Assembly (NCBI RefSeq): GCF_000226095.1
Contig: NC_016476.1
Location: 310,001-374,000 of the forward strand
Source: Thermothelomyces thermophilus ATCC 42464
Lineage: Eukaryota > Ascomycota > Sordariomycetes > Sordariales > Chaetomiaceae
DNA length: 64,000 bases
Direction of reading: 5' to 3'
Part shown: positions 22,010 through 34,289 of the stretch, piece after piece
Layout: each line of letters begins with the position of its first letter
Numbering within the stretch: the first letter of the stretch is position 1
Notes under the pieces: model-generated
What the model saw: the letters and a program-made list of their open reading frames with translations, nothing else
Told to the model about the DNA's origin: nothing
The model's database searches: none
Made by a program: the position numbers and the translations under genes

Positions 22010-25000
22010 CTAAATGGGGAGTATATATATATAGCTATTATAATAAATATATATGAAGGCGTTTTGACGATAGTAGACCTAGATTCTTATATAGAAGTAA
22101 ATATCGTAGACTTTGACCTTATTTAGAAATACTAATTAAAATAACTTACTTATATTCTGCTTATAATCTAATAGTTCAACGAAATAGTTATAGTATCCTA
22201 TAGGGTATATCAAGTACTAATTATACTAACTAACGAGTATAGAACTATACATTAATATAATTACCTTTATATTACCGTTAGCTATAATACTAAAACCTTG
22301 CTAGTCTTGTTAAAGATACCTATACTTAGCGATCTTACTATCTTATTATTTCTAATAGAGAATCGCTAGTAGTTTCTACTAGAAACCGATATAGCCTAAC
22401 TCTAATACCCTAAAAGAATAGAAAAGGACTGCTAAAGGGGAGCCCGGGTCTTTATATTAACTACTATTTCGGATGTCCCTATAGATCTATTCTTTAATAA
22501 AGAACAACTGAAACCCTTAGGAAACCTGGAGGAAATTCCCCCTAAGTTATAAGACTTTGCTAATGTAATAGATATATTAAATTCAAGTATCCTTCCGTTA
22601 TTTAAAGTAACTAACTATAAAATCGATCTATAACTAGGAATAACGCCTTTAGTTAGACCGATTTATCCTTTATCTTAGTATAAACTCGTTATACTATAGG
22701 AATACTTAGATAAAAACCTTGCCAAGGGGAAGATTCGACCTTTCAAGAGTTTAGTAGCTAGTCTAGTCCTCTTTATACCTAAAAGAGATAGGAGCCTTTG
22801 CCAATTTCAATTATCGAGGGCTTAATAAGATTGCCTAGAAGAATGATTACCTATTACCCTTTAATTTAGAGATTCTTAACTATACTTTTAGCGTTTAATT
22901 TTTTACTAAGCTTAATATTAAAGACGCTTACTACCGGATTTAAGTATAAGAAGGGGATAAGTAGAAAACTACCTTTTAAACTTGCTATAGATTATTTAAA
23001 TACTTAGTTATACTATTTAGCCTAATAAACGCGCTAGCTACTTCCTAGAATTATATTTATTAAGCATTAGATAGATTACTTAATAAATTTTATATAGTTT
23101 ATTTAGATAATATCTTAATTTTTTTACCTAACTATAGAATATATATAAAATATATCTAAAAGGTCCTTAAATGACTATAGAACGTATAGTTATATTATAA
23201 ACCTAGTAAATATTTATTTTATAAGAACTAAGTTAACTTCCTTAGATTTATAGTAAATCAGTAAGAAATTACAATAGACCTAATATAAATTAAAATAGTA
23301 GAGAAATAGCTAGAACCCTAGATCTATTACGATATTTAGGTATTTCTTAGATTTATTAATTTTTATCAAAAATTTATTTATAATTTTTCGTAGATTACCT
23401 ACCTCTTAACAAGTCTACTAAAGGGGCTGGAAAAGTGGAAGAAACCGGGAAGAGTCTAGTTTAACCTTGAAGAACAAAGAGCATTTCAAGAAATTAAAAC
23501 CTATTTTAAATTAGCGCTAGTTCTCTAGTATTTCGATTCCCAAAAGCTAATAACTATCGAAATAGACGCTTTTACGTTTACGATAGGGGCTATCTTATTA
23601 TAGTAAGTAGAGGACTCTCGAAAACATCTTATTATATTCTAGTTAGCTAAGTTCTTAGGACTAGCCTATTATTATAGTACCCTTAATAAGGAAATGATAG
23701 CAATTATGGAAAGCTTTAAGCACTAGTAATACTATCTAATAGGAAATCCCCATAAACTTATAGTCCATTCGGACTATAATAATCTATAAGGATTTATAAG
23801 ATAGACCTAACTTAATAGTTACTAAGCTAGATAATATATATATCTCTTAGGCCTCGATTTTACTATTAAGCACTAACTAGGGAAGCAAAACCTTATAGAC
23901 GGCCCTTTAAGAAGACTAGATTATAAGGAAGATAATCTTCTTGGAAACTAAGAATAGTTACCTGTAATCTAAGAGAAGATAGTAAACTATGAAAAGATAT
24001 AAGAAGTATAGAGAGTTTTATAATCTTTTTAATACTAAATTAGAATCTAATTATTAAAAGTCAATCTAAAGGGATTATATAATATAGAACAAGTATACCT
24101 CGAAAAGAAGCCGATTATATCATAAAGATAGGCTAAAGAGGCGGTAAGACTAAAATTAGCTTCTGCTATCTAGCCATTATAAATACTTAGAGAGTGTATT
24201 TTAGAGCTCTAAAGATTAGACCCCTTAACTTAAAGAGTAAGGGAAGGCCTAGAAAAGGGTATAATGAAAGGCTAGCGAAGTACTAGCAAAGCCGAACTAT
24301 AGTCCTTAGGATATAATAGCGAGCTACTCTATAAGGGAGCGCTTTACGTTCCTATAGAAGAAACTATAAGGTAAGAAATCCTCTAATTATATTATAATAA
24401 TGCTAGAGCTAGGCACTTTGGCCCTAAAAGAACTAGTAAACTTATTTAAAGAAAGTTTAACTAGTAAGGCCTAGTAAGAGATGTTAGGCATTAGTACTAA
24501 ACCTACTACGTTTGCTAAACGAATAAGCCGAGATAGTATTAAGGTTATAATAGCTTAGAATCTCTACCAATCCTTAGCTGACCTTAGTAAGGGATTAGTA
24601 TAGATATAATTATAGGTTTTCCTATAGTAAATTTCTAAGTAGAAGAAAAGAATGTAATACTTATAGTTATGGACTACTATACTAAGATAGACCGATTCTT
24701 TGCTATTAATTTGAATATTATAAGTTAACGGCTTGCTAAGCTAGTTGATAAGGAAATTAAACTTAAATATAGTATATTAGAGGGCTATATAAGTAATTAT
24801 AGCTCTATATTTACCTTATAATTTTAGGCAGATCTTTACTACTTAAACTATATTAATAGAAGGCTTTCTATAGCATTTTATTCCTAAACTGATAGCTAAA
24901 CCAAACAAAGTAACCAAACACTTATATAATACCTCTACTATTTTACTATAGTAAACCGTATAATTTAGGCACGAATCCTCCTGGAAGTAGAGTTTATATA

Positions 25001-25779
25001 TAATAATACTATTAATATAACTACTAGACTACCCCCTTTTCAAGCATTAATAGGCTATAACCTCATAATTTCATTATAAATTAAGGACGATTTGCTAAAA
25101 GGGAGGTACTACCCTAATATGGTAAAACAAATTAGAAAATTACAAATACTATAAAAATAACTAGAAGTACATTAGAAGGAAGCTATCTAAAATTATAAAC
25201 TTTATTATAACTAAAAGTATTAAAGAAGGGCATTTAGGAGAGGCGACTTTATCTTACTCTTAACATAGAATCTTAAGCTAAAGATACCTAAAATATTAAC
25301 CCCTAAATTTATTAGCCTATTTTAGATACTCGACCTAGTCGGTTTGCTAATATATCAGCTAGCATTACCTATATAGTATACCTAGCTATATAATGTCTTC
25401 CCTATTTCCTTGCTCGAACTATAGTACCTATATAATCAGGATAAGACTAAATAGATGCCAATGCCTAAGTTAGAAGACGATAATAAGTAGGAAGTCGAAG
25501 AAGTTTTAGTAGAATAGGCTAATAGCAGGACTTAGTAGTTCCTAGTAAAATGAAAAGGGTAGCCCTCTAAATTTAACTAGTAGGTAGATAAAGAGGACAT
25601 TGCTAATATATAGGGTAAACTATATAAGTTTAGGAGACACGCTACGACTACAGAGCGCCTATAATATAGTGCGGAGAAGTACGAGAAGAGGTTAAGAAAA
25701 GGGTATCTGTAGAAAACGCCCGGATATATATCCTAAGGAAAAGTACATAGGGTAGAGCGGCGTGTTACTATAGCGATAC
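22010..25779 (+). pseudogene. G7 pol up to the G4 insertion
   Basis: A protease-like segment lies near 22080 (VDLDSYIEVNIV). RT is at about 22690-23400, with a one-base frame change near 22790 before NYRGLNKIA, and YLDN in place of YLDD near 23105. RNase H follows at about 23470-23780. The integrase runs from about 24350 to 25200 with DIIIGFP near 24600; the second Asp is lost (SNYSS) and the Glu has become Lys (QTDSQTKQSNQ). A chromodomain lies at about 25480-25640 (EVEEVL, then QFLVK). The frame continues past the G4 insertion at 33276. Confidence 0.8.
25775..25779. repeat. G4 target-site duplication, left copy
   Basis: gatac at 25775-25779 and 33271-33275. Confidence 0.92.
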
Positions 25780-26198
25780 TGTGACGAACCTAACTCAGAC
25801 TGCTTCTAAAAGGGTCCAGACGGAGGTAGGTTGAGCGGGACAAGCAGGCAGGTCGTCTAAGGGATTCGATAAAGCCAAAGGGTTCACAACAACACTTAGA
25901 GTTGTCTCTCACAGTAATCAGCAATACTTGGTGTAAGTACTGTGATTGTGATTGTTACCACTAGTAAACTCCCAGAGTCCACCATAGCGAGTGACTATCT
26001 ACATGTATATATAATCCTAGTGATCATTCCTGATCATGGTAATTGTGAGTGATCGCATGGTAGTGATTACCCTGATCACTGGTAAGCGTAGTGATCACTA
26101 TGCTTCCTATGCTGTAATTGGTCCTTCTGTTCCTTTGACTTGATTAGCCTATTTGTGCTAGTGGCTTAGGCAGTATCTGTATATATATTTCCGTGACA
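25780..26198 (-). repeat. G4 3' LTR
   Basis: 419 bp, ends TGTGACGAACC and CCGTGACA. It is clearly less mutated than its partner at 32852-33270; the differences are transitions of the RIP type. Confidence 0.95.
26019..26100. promoter_or_regulatory. Iterated TGATCA-type motifs in G4 LTR U3
   Basis: gtgatcatt, ctgatcatgg, agtgatcgc, agtgattac, ctgatcactgg and gtgatcact occur within about 80 bp. This lies upstream (in element direction) of the TATA-rich stretch near 26010. G6 keeps the array at 63265-63350. It could bind a regulator. Confidence 0.45.
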
Positions 26199-26213
26199 TG
26201 ATGCCCTCCCTCT
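26199..26213 (-). other. G4 polypurine tract
   Basis: The minus strand reads AGAGGGAGGGCATCA directly before the 3' LTR. Confidence 0.7.
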
Positions 26214-26321
26214 GAGGCTTTCGACCCGAAAGCCCTCTTTAGGCTGTCTTAAATAGCGCTAATATCCCTTGCGTTCCTTGTACATGCTTTTCTCCTTAGC
26301 CTCTTGTTACCCTTCGTACTA

Positions 26322-26812
26322 TTAGTCATACCATCTAACGCGCGTAGATCCCTAGCATCTATTCGTCATAAGCATTTAGCTTAGTTTATTTCCGATTACG
26401 GGTTTGTAGTAATAGTATGTTCTTATTATATAGAGTATAACTAAGTGTGCAAGATGATTGAAAAATCTTGTTGCTATAAGGCTTATATATGTCAGGGTTG
26501 TGCTTACGATAGTTCTAGCGTTCCGGTTTCTTCTTATAAGTTCCCATTTCCTTGCAAGAGCACATCTCTGATTATAATATAGTAGATCGTATTATATACA
26601 AGCAACGTCGTTTGAAGGCTGAAGAGAAAGAGGCCGAAGCCTTGCTACGAGAATATCAATGTAAAGCTTCCAAGGCGTTAGCCCGTCTGACTCGGGTCTA
26701 TGAACAACGAGAGTTCCTAGTGGAGAAGGGGGCAGACATGGTTACACGGGGTCTGTCGAATCTGGACGAATTAGAGGTAGTAGAACAGCAGGAATCGGGG
26801 GCCGTTATGTAG
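26322..26812 (+). pseudogene. G4 antisense ORF: Cys cluster plus coiled coil
   Basis: The frame at about 26325 reads YNxVCKMIEKSCCYKAYICQ, then GCAYDSSSVPVSS, with cysteines spaced as C-x2-C and C-x5-C-like pairs. After one frame change near 26540-26580 it continues from 26552 as RLKAEEKEAEALLREYQCKA and then KALARLTRVYEQREFLVEKG. That is a charged helix likely to form a coiled coil, with a LDELE tail and TAG at 26810-26812. The second part has 86 codons without a stop and normal base composition, unlike the pol gene beside it. It opposes gag-pol and is homologous in position and layout to ORFs in G1 and G3. From memory, similar Cys-rich/coiled-coil hypothetical proteins recur in fungal genomes; a search is needed. 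Confidence 0.65.
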
Positions 26813-26889
26813 CTTAATGGTGGCGTTAACATTATAGACTAGGGTTCGGTTTTTGGTTCTGTCCTAGATTTGCCTTTGGCCGATCCGGG

Positions 26890-29800
26890 TTCTGCCAATA
26901 GAACTATTCTAGTTTCTTAAGGTAGTTCAAATTCTTAACTAGTTCCTATAAGTTGTCTTCTAGTCCGAAATCGAGCTACTTGACTAGATACTATAGTTCC
27001 CTATTAATAATATATAAATCTAGAATTTCTTTAACGTCCTATTCTTCTTCCTCGTCTTCTGCTTCGATGTACGTAGCAACCTTGGCGTTTTTTGGTGCTA
27101 GTTCGAGAAGTAAAATATAAAAAACATCTGTCCGTAGTCGTATAGATAATGGTAACGATAATCGATAGTTAGATGTCAAAATTCGTTCTTTGATAATAAA
27201 GGGTCCGACCTTCTTGAAGTCTAGCTTCGTGCTTAGTCGTTTGGTTCGCAAATTTCATACGATTAGGTAGACTTTGTCTCCCCTCTCTAGGCAAGGTCCC
27301 TCGAGCCTATGTTTGTTATAGTAGTTCTTTATTCTGGTCTTGACAAACTCGAGTTCCTTTTTAAGCTTTTTATATAGTATATACATTTGTTCTACTTTGA
27401 CTACTGCTCTCGGCACTATAACCTCTAGTCCTTACCTAAGGTCTGCTTTATATCCGTAGTTCGCAAAGAACAGTATGACTTTGGTTATTTCCGTTAGCAT
27501 TATATTGTAAGCAAGTTATACTATTGGTAATAGTATGACCTAGTCGTTTTGCTAGTAGTTAACGTAAGAGCGGAGGTACTGCTTAATAACTTGGTTTAGT
27601 CGCTCCATTTGTCTATTAGTCTATAGGTAATATGCCGTTAATAGCTTGCTATTAATGCCTAATCGTTGCATTAACGCTTGCCAAAACTTCGACGCGAACT
27701 TGGTGTCTCTATCGGTGATCCATTCTTGCGGCCAAACATGCACTGATGTAACTTGCCGATAGATCACGTCTGCCAGTTATTCGGCTGTCCAGGACTCCTT
27801 GTAGGGAAAGAAGTATGCCTATTTAGTCAGGTAGTCTACTACAGTAAGAATACTATTGTAGATTACTCCTGTAGCCGTGTCCTTAGATTCTAGCAGCTTC
27901 GTAATGAAGTCTATCGTAACCAAGCTCTATAGTTTGTTAGCTGTTAGTAGTGGCTAAAGTAGCCTATACGGCTTATATTATGCCATTTTGCTCCAATTAT
28001 AGATATCGTAGTTCTATACGACTTCCTTAACTCGTGCCGTTAACTATAGAAAGTCATAGTGTTTCTTGACTTATACGACAGTCTTCGTAACTCCTTTATA
28101 TCCTCCGAGTTTCGACTCGTAGAGTTCTCAAATCATCTATAGCTATTAATCTTTATTATAGATATATGCTTTACTTCGGTACCAGAGTTTTCTATCTTTT
28201 TCTTCCACTCCGCTAGGTACCACTAGTCCAGGTGCTGCTTAATACTATGCCTTGTTGATCCTTTCTTCTCGAAAGATTATATAGCATTCTAGGAACGAGT
28301 CAAGTAGATCATCTTCCATGGGTGTCTGCGTTTTGTAATATAGCGTTCCGTCTGTCCGTTCCTTGAATAACGGTAGTGTCGTTCCTGTTCGTCCTTCTAT
28401 ATAATCCGTTCGTTAACTTAAGATATCCGCTTGTACGTTCTCTTTGCCCTTCTTATAGCAGATCTCAAAGTTAAATTCTATAAGGAATTCTGCCTATCGT
28501 ATTTGTCGTCTGTTAAGCTCCTTCATCATCATAAAGTATTGCAAATTCTTGTGATCTATATATACTTGTACTGGTTCAATCGTGCTACTAAGGTATAGTC
28601 GCCATTCCTTAAAAGCTTCGACAATCGCAAGTAGTTCCTTGTTGTAGATTAGGTAATTAAGATATAGTCTATCGAGCTTCTTTGAAAAGAAGGCTATAGG
28701 GTGTAGCTTTCCTTGTCTATCTCATTATCCTAATTGTCCTCCGATGGTATAGTCTAAAGCGTCCGTTTCTACCTCAAATGACTTCTTAGGGTCTAGTAGT
28801 ACTAGTACTAGATCTTTGGTAATAGTATTCCGGATCTACATAAATGCTTGCTCGTGTTGCTCTTCCCATTGGAATTTAGCATTCTTCTTAGTAAGTTTGT
28901 ATAAAGGTCGTATAATTGCTCCAAAGTTCCTAATGAACATCTAGTAGAAGTTTGTAAATCCGATGAAGCTTCGTACTTCCGTGACTGACGTCAGTCATAG
29001 CTAATTCTTAATAGCTTTAACCTTTAAAGGTTCTATCCGAATTTATCCTAGGGATATCTCGTATCCTAAAAAGACTATCTTCCTGACATAGAATTCGCTC
29101 TTTTCCTTGTTAACTGATAGCTTGTACGCGTATAGCGCGTCTAGTACTACTTTTATATGCTTCCGGTGTTTATCTATCGTCTTAGAGAAGATAAGTATAT
29201 TATTGAGATAATATACCGCAAATTTGTCAAGAAAGGGTTAGATAGCTTGATTAATCAGGGCTTGGAACGTTGCCAGCGTGTTTATAAGTCTGAATGGCAT
29301 AACGAGGTACTTGTAGTAGCTATAGGGTGTCCTAAAGGCCGTTTTCCACTTATCGCCTTCTTTGATCCGTATATAGTTATAGGCCGATGGCAAGTCAAGA
29401 CACGTAAAATATTAGGCTCCTGCTAACTGATCTCAGAGCTGTAAGATTAGCGGTAACAGGTATTGGTTTTTCATGGTCTATTCGTTAAGTTACTAATAGT
29501 TAACATATAACTATAGCTTTCCGTCTTTCTTAGGCATAAACAGGATTAGGTAGCCTGCTAGCGATGTCAACAGGTAGATATATCCTCTTCGAAGGTTCTC
29601 CTCCAAATATCGCTTAAGTTCTTCGTTCTACGTCTAGCTTGTATGGTAAATCTTAAAGAACTTCAGTCGTGCTCCTTCCTTGAGCTTAATCTCGTGATCT
29701 TATAGGCCGTATTCTAGTAGTCCTTCTAGATACTTCGGTTCGAATGCTAGGTATCCTTTATATTCCTTCGGTACTTCCCTAGTCTTGTCTCGTCTCTCGG

Positions 29801-30430
29801 TTTTCTAGTAGTATACAAACTTGGTTCTATCTATGGCGATACTAGCGATTTCTCCTGTCTTAACCTACTACTCCCATTATAGTGCTCCGCATTCGTCGAC
29901 AGAGAGAATAGCTATTAGCGATTTAGCTTGTTCCTCCTATCGCGATATTGATATTGTTATACCGCCTCTTCTAAAGTCTGTAGTAGTCTGCCTACTACTA
30001 TCTGTCTCTTGCGGTAGATCTATAGGACATGCCTTCCCTTGAGCATTGTCTACTCGCGATCCTTGTATACTCCCTATCTTACTAGTCGAATATGACTCTA
30101 TTTGGAGTTATAGGTAGCTACCATTCTTCTAGCTAATGTCCGGGTTATAGTCTTTATACTATAGTAACCCTAATATTATGTCTTTGTCATTGCCTATGTC
30201 TATAATACTAAATACGACTACTGTAGTCCTCCCTGCTATAGTAATGTCGATCGGTTCGGTCTCCCTACGTACCTATTACGTCGGAAATGGCCCTTTGACT
30301 ATGCCATGCTTCCGCTTTATTCTCTAGGGTATCCGTAGCTAATTTACAAGTGTTAGCAAAATCAGATTTATCTCTACTCTACTGTCTACTAGTACGAGCA
30401 TTTCGTGCTATTTCTACTATGCTATTATCT
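26890..30430 (-). pseudogene. G4 pol
   Basis: Same layout as G3 pol (G4 position is about 84577 minus G3 position): protease near 30390, RT about 29540-28900, RNase H about 28790-28420, integrase core about 27930-27520, basic module at 27251-27150 (KKVGPFIIKERI), chromodomain about 27060-26940. The RT box near 29215 is YLNN, so both catalytic Asp residues are lost. The first integrase Asp is kept (TIDFIT near 27910). Confidence 0.85.
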
Positions 30431-30439
30431 ATAATCGCT

Positions 30440-32785
30440 TATCTTGCCGCCGTCATCTAAAGATTGTAGCGATTTCCTATGTTTCTGCTAGGAGGTCTCG
30501 ATATAGTGGTCTCTTACGCTAGTCCCTCCTATACTATGCTACCACTCGCTGCTATGCAGGCGTTAATAGTTTCTAGGCCCTTCGAAGGGCCCTAACCCGT
30601 TTCCTAGGTCAGTGCTAACCTCTTTAGTTGTTCGGCTAATAGTAGCTTCGTCAATCGTGCTCATTTCCGTAAGCTATTAAGTACTTGTAGCTTCCTACCA
30701 TTAGGTCCGTTCTACTTTCTATCGTATATATTATAGCTTCGTCTGAAGCTCCCGAATTCGCAATTTCTTTTTGTCTATGTGATAGAAGTAATCGCTACTC
30801 TAGCATAAGTCCTATATATCTCGTCCTGTTCCGCAGTGCCTAGGCTAGGCTTGTTTTGGAACTATTGTAATACTTTCTAGATCGTAGGCTTCGATCTTCT
30901 AGAGTAATTCGGCTGCTCTGTTTCTTATATCGTAGACCTATTCCACGGGGTATAAGCTTCTGTCCTTATTTCTTTGCCGGGTCGGCTAGTAATTGTTTTC
31001 GAATTTGTCGCGGAAGTGGTATCGGCATTCGTGTGCTATACACTGGAACTAGGGCACTTGCGTATATGCCTCGTGTCAAGGGTATAATTGCGTAGCGTTA
31101 CCTAGGAGGTATTGGAATTCTTTCCCAAATCCTTCCTATTGTACGTAGACCGTAGATACTCTAGTGCTGATATAAGAGTATTTCTTCTAGTAGCTTTCCT
31201 ATATATGCTTGTCTTTTCCACGGTTTACGCGTATAAACTAGTACTCGGGGTTCTATATATTATAGGTGAGTTACTAATCGTTAGAATACTTAGCGTAGCT
31301 ATCGGGCCTATCATATATCACAGGCTGTTCTCCTTTAATGGTTTCTATGATACGTCGGAGTTCCCTCATTTCGTCCCTTATTCTATTACTCTACTAGGCA
31401 AGTCAAATTAAGCGTCTATCCCATTTATGCAGTTCCGTGTTAAGCCGAAAAACTTTATTATAATACTATTCGATTCGTTCCTAGAGAAATAGAACATTAG
31501 GTCCGGGTCTTTCGATTCCTTAGGTATCGGTTATCTATGATCTATCCCACCTCTGCGTGACTGTAAAACCCCACTACCTCAAGGCTAGGAGAATCGAAAC
31601 TGGCAGTGCATATTCTCCTGCCATGTCCTATTCGGCAAGACCTGTCTCTAGGTCTATAGTGACCAGTTCGGAGTACGGTGCTTGTTCGTCTTTACCATCG
31701 CTATCGTGTCCGAGACTATCTATATCACTGCCCTTGTCTTTGTAGCTCGTGGCCGCTACTTCGATAACGTCCTTAGTAGTTTCGTTAACGGTCGTAATTT
31801 CCTTTCTAAGGGTTAGTTTCCATTCTTTCTTCAGGCTCTAGCATTCTTACTTATAGTGCCCTTTCTTTTTACAGTTATAGTAGGTGACATTAGACTTGTC
31901 TTTAGTCGTCTTCTTCTAGTCCTGCTTCTACGCTATATCTATATCTATAGCTCTAGGGTATGTCCTATATAAGGTACTAACGTATGCTCGCTTTTTCTTG
32001 TCGTTAGCCTTAACCGTGGTTCCGTTCATTTGACCTCGTTTCTACTACTCTTATATATAGAGTTAATCATTAATTCTAATAGCCTATATAATATATTTAT
32101 CTAGGGTCTTAGGCCGATTATACTTATATAGCTTATCCTTGACCTTTTCCTTTAAGCCGTTATAGAATAATTACATTAATACCTTGTCGTTAAGCTAAGA
32201 CTTGAGCATGTCCTGTCTAAACTATATAGTATAGGAGGCTACTAACTTGGTCTATCGGAGATTGGCAAGTCTTTCTTATATATAAATCTTCTCGTCCTTC
32301 TTACTAAAAACCTTCTAAAGCTCTTCTTTAAAACGGTTATAAGATCGGAAGACTACCTATATAAACGCGTCTCAGTCGTCTTCGTCTTCCTTAGTAAGAT
32401 AGTCGTTCTATATAGGCTCAAACTATCTAAGTACCTTGCCCTCTAGTCTTGTAGCTATATAGAGGACTTTGGCTTTATCGTCCGGAAACTTATCGTCATT
32501 AAGCCGGAAGTAAGATCAGAGGTTTGTCAGAAATCCTATAAGATCCTCCTTAGTTCCTCCATATTTGCCAGGTAGTTCGATCTTAATACGCTTCGCTTTG
32601 GCGCCCTCGAGTGCCTCGATTTTGGCGTAGGCCTCGTTAACCAACTTCTGCAAGTACTTTTCGCGGTTCTCAAGTTCCTTAATTCGAGCTTAAGCAGCCT
32701 TATCTCTCTGGTCCAACTCCTAGATCTGCTGCTAGAGTTGACCGAGCTAAGCGAGCAGCTATTCGGCCGTAACATTAGTAGCCAT
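30440..32785 (-). pseudogene. G4 gag
   Basis: An ATG is preserved at 32785-32783 (cat on +), the only minus-strand copy here that keeps it. Helical leader, capsid, zinc knuckle (near 31885) and a long tail match G3. RIP stops are present. A different minus-strand frame at 32536-32859 is a shadow of this gene. Confidence 0.8.
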
Positions 32786-32838
32786 GTCGATATCGAGGTC
32801 GAAGTTACCTCCGTTCTAAACCATGATAGAACAAAGGG

Positions 32839-32850
32839 AGTGGTAATAAC
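32839..32850 (-). promoter_or_regulatory. G4 primer-binding site (self-priming type)
   Basis: The + strand here reads agtggtaataac. The 3' LTR carries agtggtaacaat on the minus strand (25962-25951). The two differ only by C/T changes, so the primer-PBS complementarity is kept with bases different from the G1/G3/G5/G6 type (agtgatagcaac). Confidence 0.65.
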
Positions 32851-32851
32851 G

Positions 32852-33270
32852 TGTGACAAACCTAACTTAGACTGCTTCTGAAAGGGTCTAGACGGAGGTA
32901 GGTTAAGCGGGATAAGTAGGCAGGTTGTCTAAGGGATTTGGTAAAGCTAAAGGGTTTATAATAATACTTAGAGTTATCTCTTATAGTAATTAGCAATGCT
33001 TGGTGTAAGTACTATGATTGTAATTGTTACTACTGGTGAACTCCTAGAGTCTACTATAGCGAGTGACTATCTATATGTATATATAATCCTAGTGATCATT
33101 CCTGATCACGGTGATCGTAAGTGATCGCATAGTGGTAATTACCCTAATCACTGGTGAGTGTAGTGATTACTATGCTTCCTATGCTGTAATTGGTCCTTCC
33201 GTTCCTTTGACTTGATTGGCCTATTCGTGCCAGTGGCTTAGGTGGCATCTGTATGTATATTTCCGTGACA
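32852..33270 (-). repeat. G4 5' LTR
   Basis: 419 bp. The primer-like segment is at 33023-33034. It is more heavily RIP-mutated than the 3' LTR. Confidence 0.95.
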
Positions 33271-33275
33271 GATAC
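33271..33275. repeat. G4 target-site duplication, right copy
   Basis: gatac, exact. Confidence 0.92.
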
Positions 33276-33617
33276 ACCCTAAGATAGCGATTGAGATACT
33301 ATAGAAAAGGCCTAGAGAAGGGTACCCTAGGAGGGGCCTTAAGCTATATCGTAGAGAACTATATTTTAAGTTAACATTATACTAAAACTATAGCAAAGAA
33401 GGCCTTGCTAGAGATACTAAAATTAGTAAAAATATTTATATTATAATATTATAAATTAGTAAAGCGAATCTATAATATTAATTTAAGGCCGAAGGGATAT
33501 CTACTCTATATAATCAAAAAAATGAAAATAGGATAAAATTTTACTACCCTAAAAACCTTGTTAAAAACTACTATAAGAGACAAACTCTAAGTCTATTATA
33601 TATTTACCTAAGAAATA
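33276..33617 (+). pseudogene. G7 pol C-terminal tail and 3' region
   Basis: With one gatac copy removed, the frame from 25779 continues as KIAIEIL, KRPREGYPRRGLKLYRREL and on to about 33480. A TA-rich stretch follows up to the LINE B target copy (33604-33617). The basic composition fits the tail that follows the chromodomain in such elements. Confidence 0.55.
33604..33617. repeat. LINE B target-site duplication, left copy
   Basis: ttacctaagaaata is repeated exactly at 50771-50784. Confidence 0.92.
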
Positions 33618-34289
33618 TTATTATTATTATTATTAGTCCTACATTGCTATGCTAATAAGCATGCTAGAGCCTCTCTAGTTATATACAAAGGAAACTATAC
33701 CTAATAGGCCAGATAAAAACCTCTATCCTACTTTTAACGCCCAATCTAGAATACTAATATACTACAAAGAAAAGGAAAAGTGGCTAGAATAGCCCTATAG
33801 AGGCCTTCCCTCCCGGTCTAGCCTTCTTATAAAGCGGTATTCCAGGAGCCTCCCTAGGTCTATTAGCCACTATGGAACCCTCCTTACTAAGTGATAGTTA
33901 CAGGCCCCTATACCCTGTAAGACGAGGTCTAAGTCCCTTTGCGACCGGATTTCCTAGGATTCCCACGTTCGGCTTCTTAGTAGGTTTAGGCACTAGATAA
34001 CTAGGTGCTTAACAGTCTCTCTCCCCTAGCTATAGGCATAGTAAGGGGTACTAATTCCTAGGACTTAAACCTTGAATAGGAAGTCATAGAGGCTAATAGC
34101 CCCCATATAGGCCTATACTAGTAGGGAGCTTTAGGCCTTCGTTAGGCCCTAGTATCTCTATAGGCCCTCCCCTATAAAAACTAGGTATAAAAGTTCCTTG
34201 TCCGACACACGCTATATCCTCCTACTAGCTTAGTCGGCCCTCTAATAGTTACTCTAATTAGCCACTATAGCTAGTTCTATAGCCTATAA
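33618..34289 (-). pseudogene. LINE B ORF2 3' end and tail
   Basis: The minus-strand frame contains a conserved C-terminal Tad1 block, RETVKHLVVQCPNLLRSRT-like, near 34020-33940. RDLDLVLQGIGACNY follows near 33920. The tail is repeated TAA units at 33618-33635. It shows the site where G1 inserted in LINE A, undisturbed, at about 34013-34029. Confidence 0.8.
34286..34289. repeat. G2 target-site duplication, left copy
   Basis: ataa here corresponds to atag at 46224-46227. The empty site in LINE A (2207-2224) shows a single atag, so the left copy has a G-to-A change. Confidence 0.6.

Larger units (their letters stand above)
25780..33270 (-). mobile_element. Gypsy chromovirus G4, full length
   Basis: Two 419-bp LTRs, a 5-bp duplication gatac, gag-pol on the minus strand and an antisense ORF near the 3' LTR; 7491 bp in all. 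Internal regions align with G1 and G3, but the upstream part of the LTR (U3) and the antisense ORF are diverged, so it is a distinct subfamily or a recombinant. It interrupts G7 just after the chromodomain. Confidence 0.95.

Noticed and set aside
31112-31411. 99-codon plus-strand ORF with hydrophobic stretches
   Set aside because: Antisense shadow of G4 gag tail.
32536-32859. 107-codon minus-strand ORF
   Set aside because: It overlaps the G4 gag start in another phase and runs into the LTR. The gag frame from 32785 matches the family.
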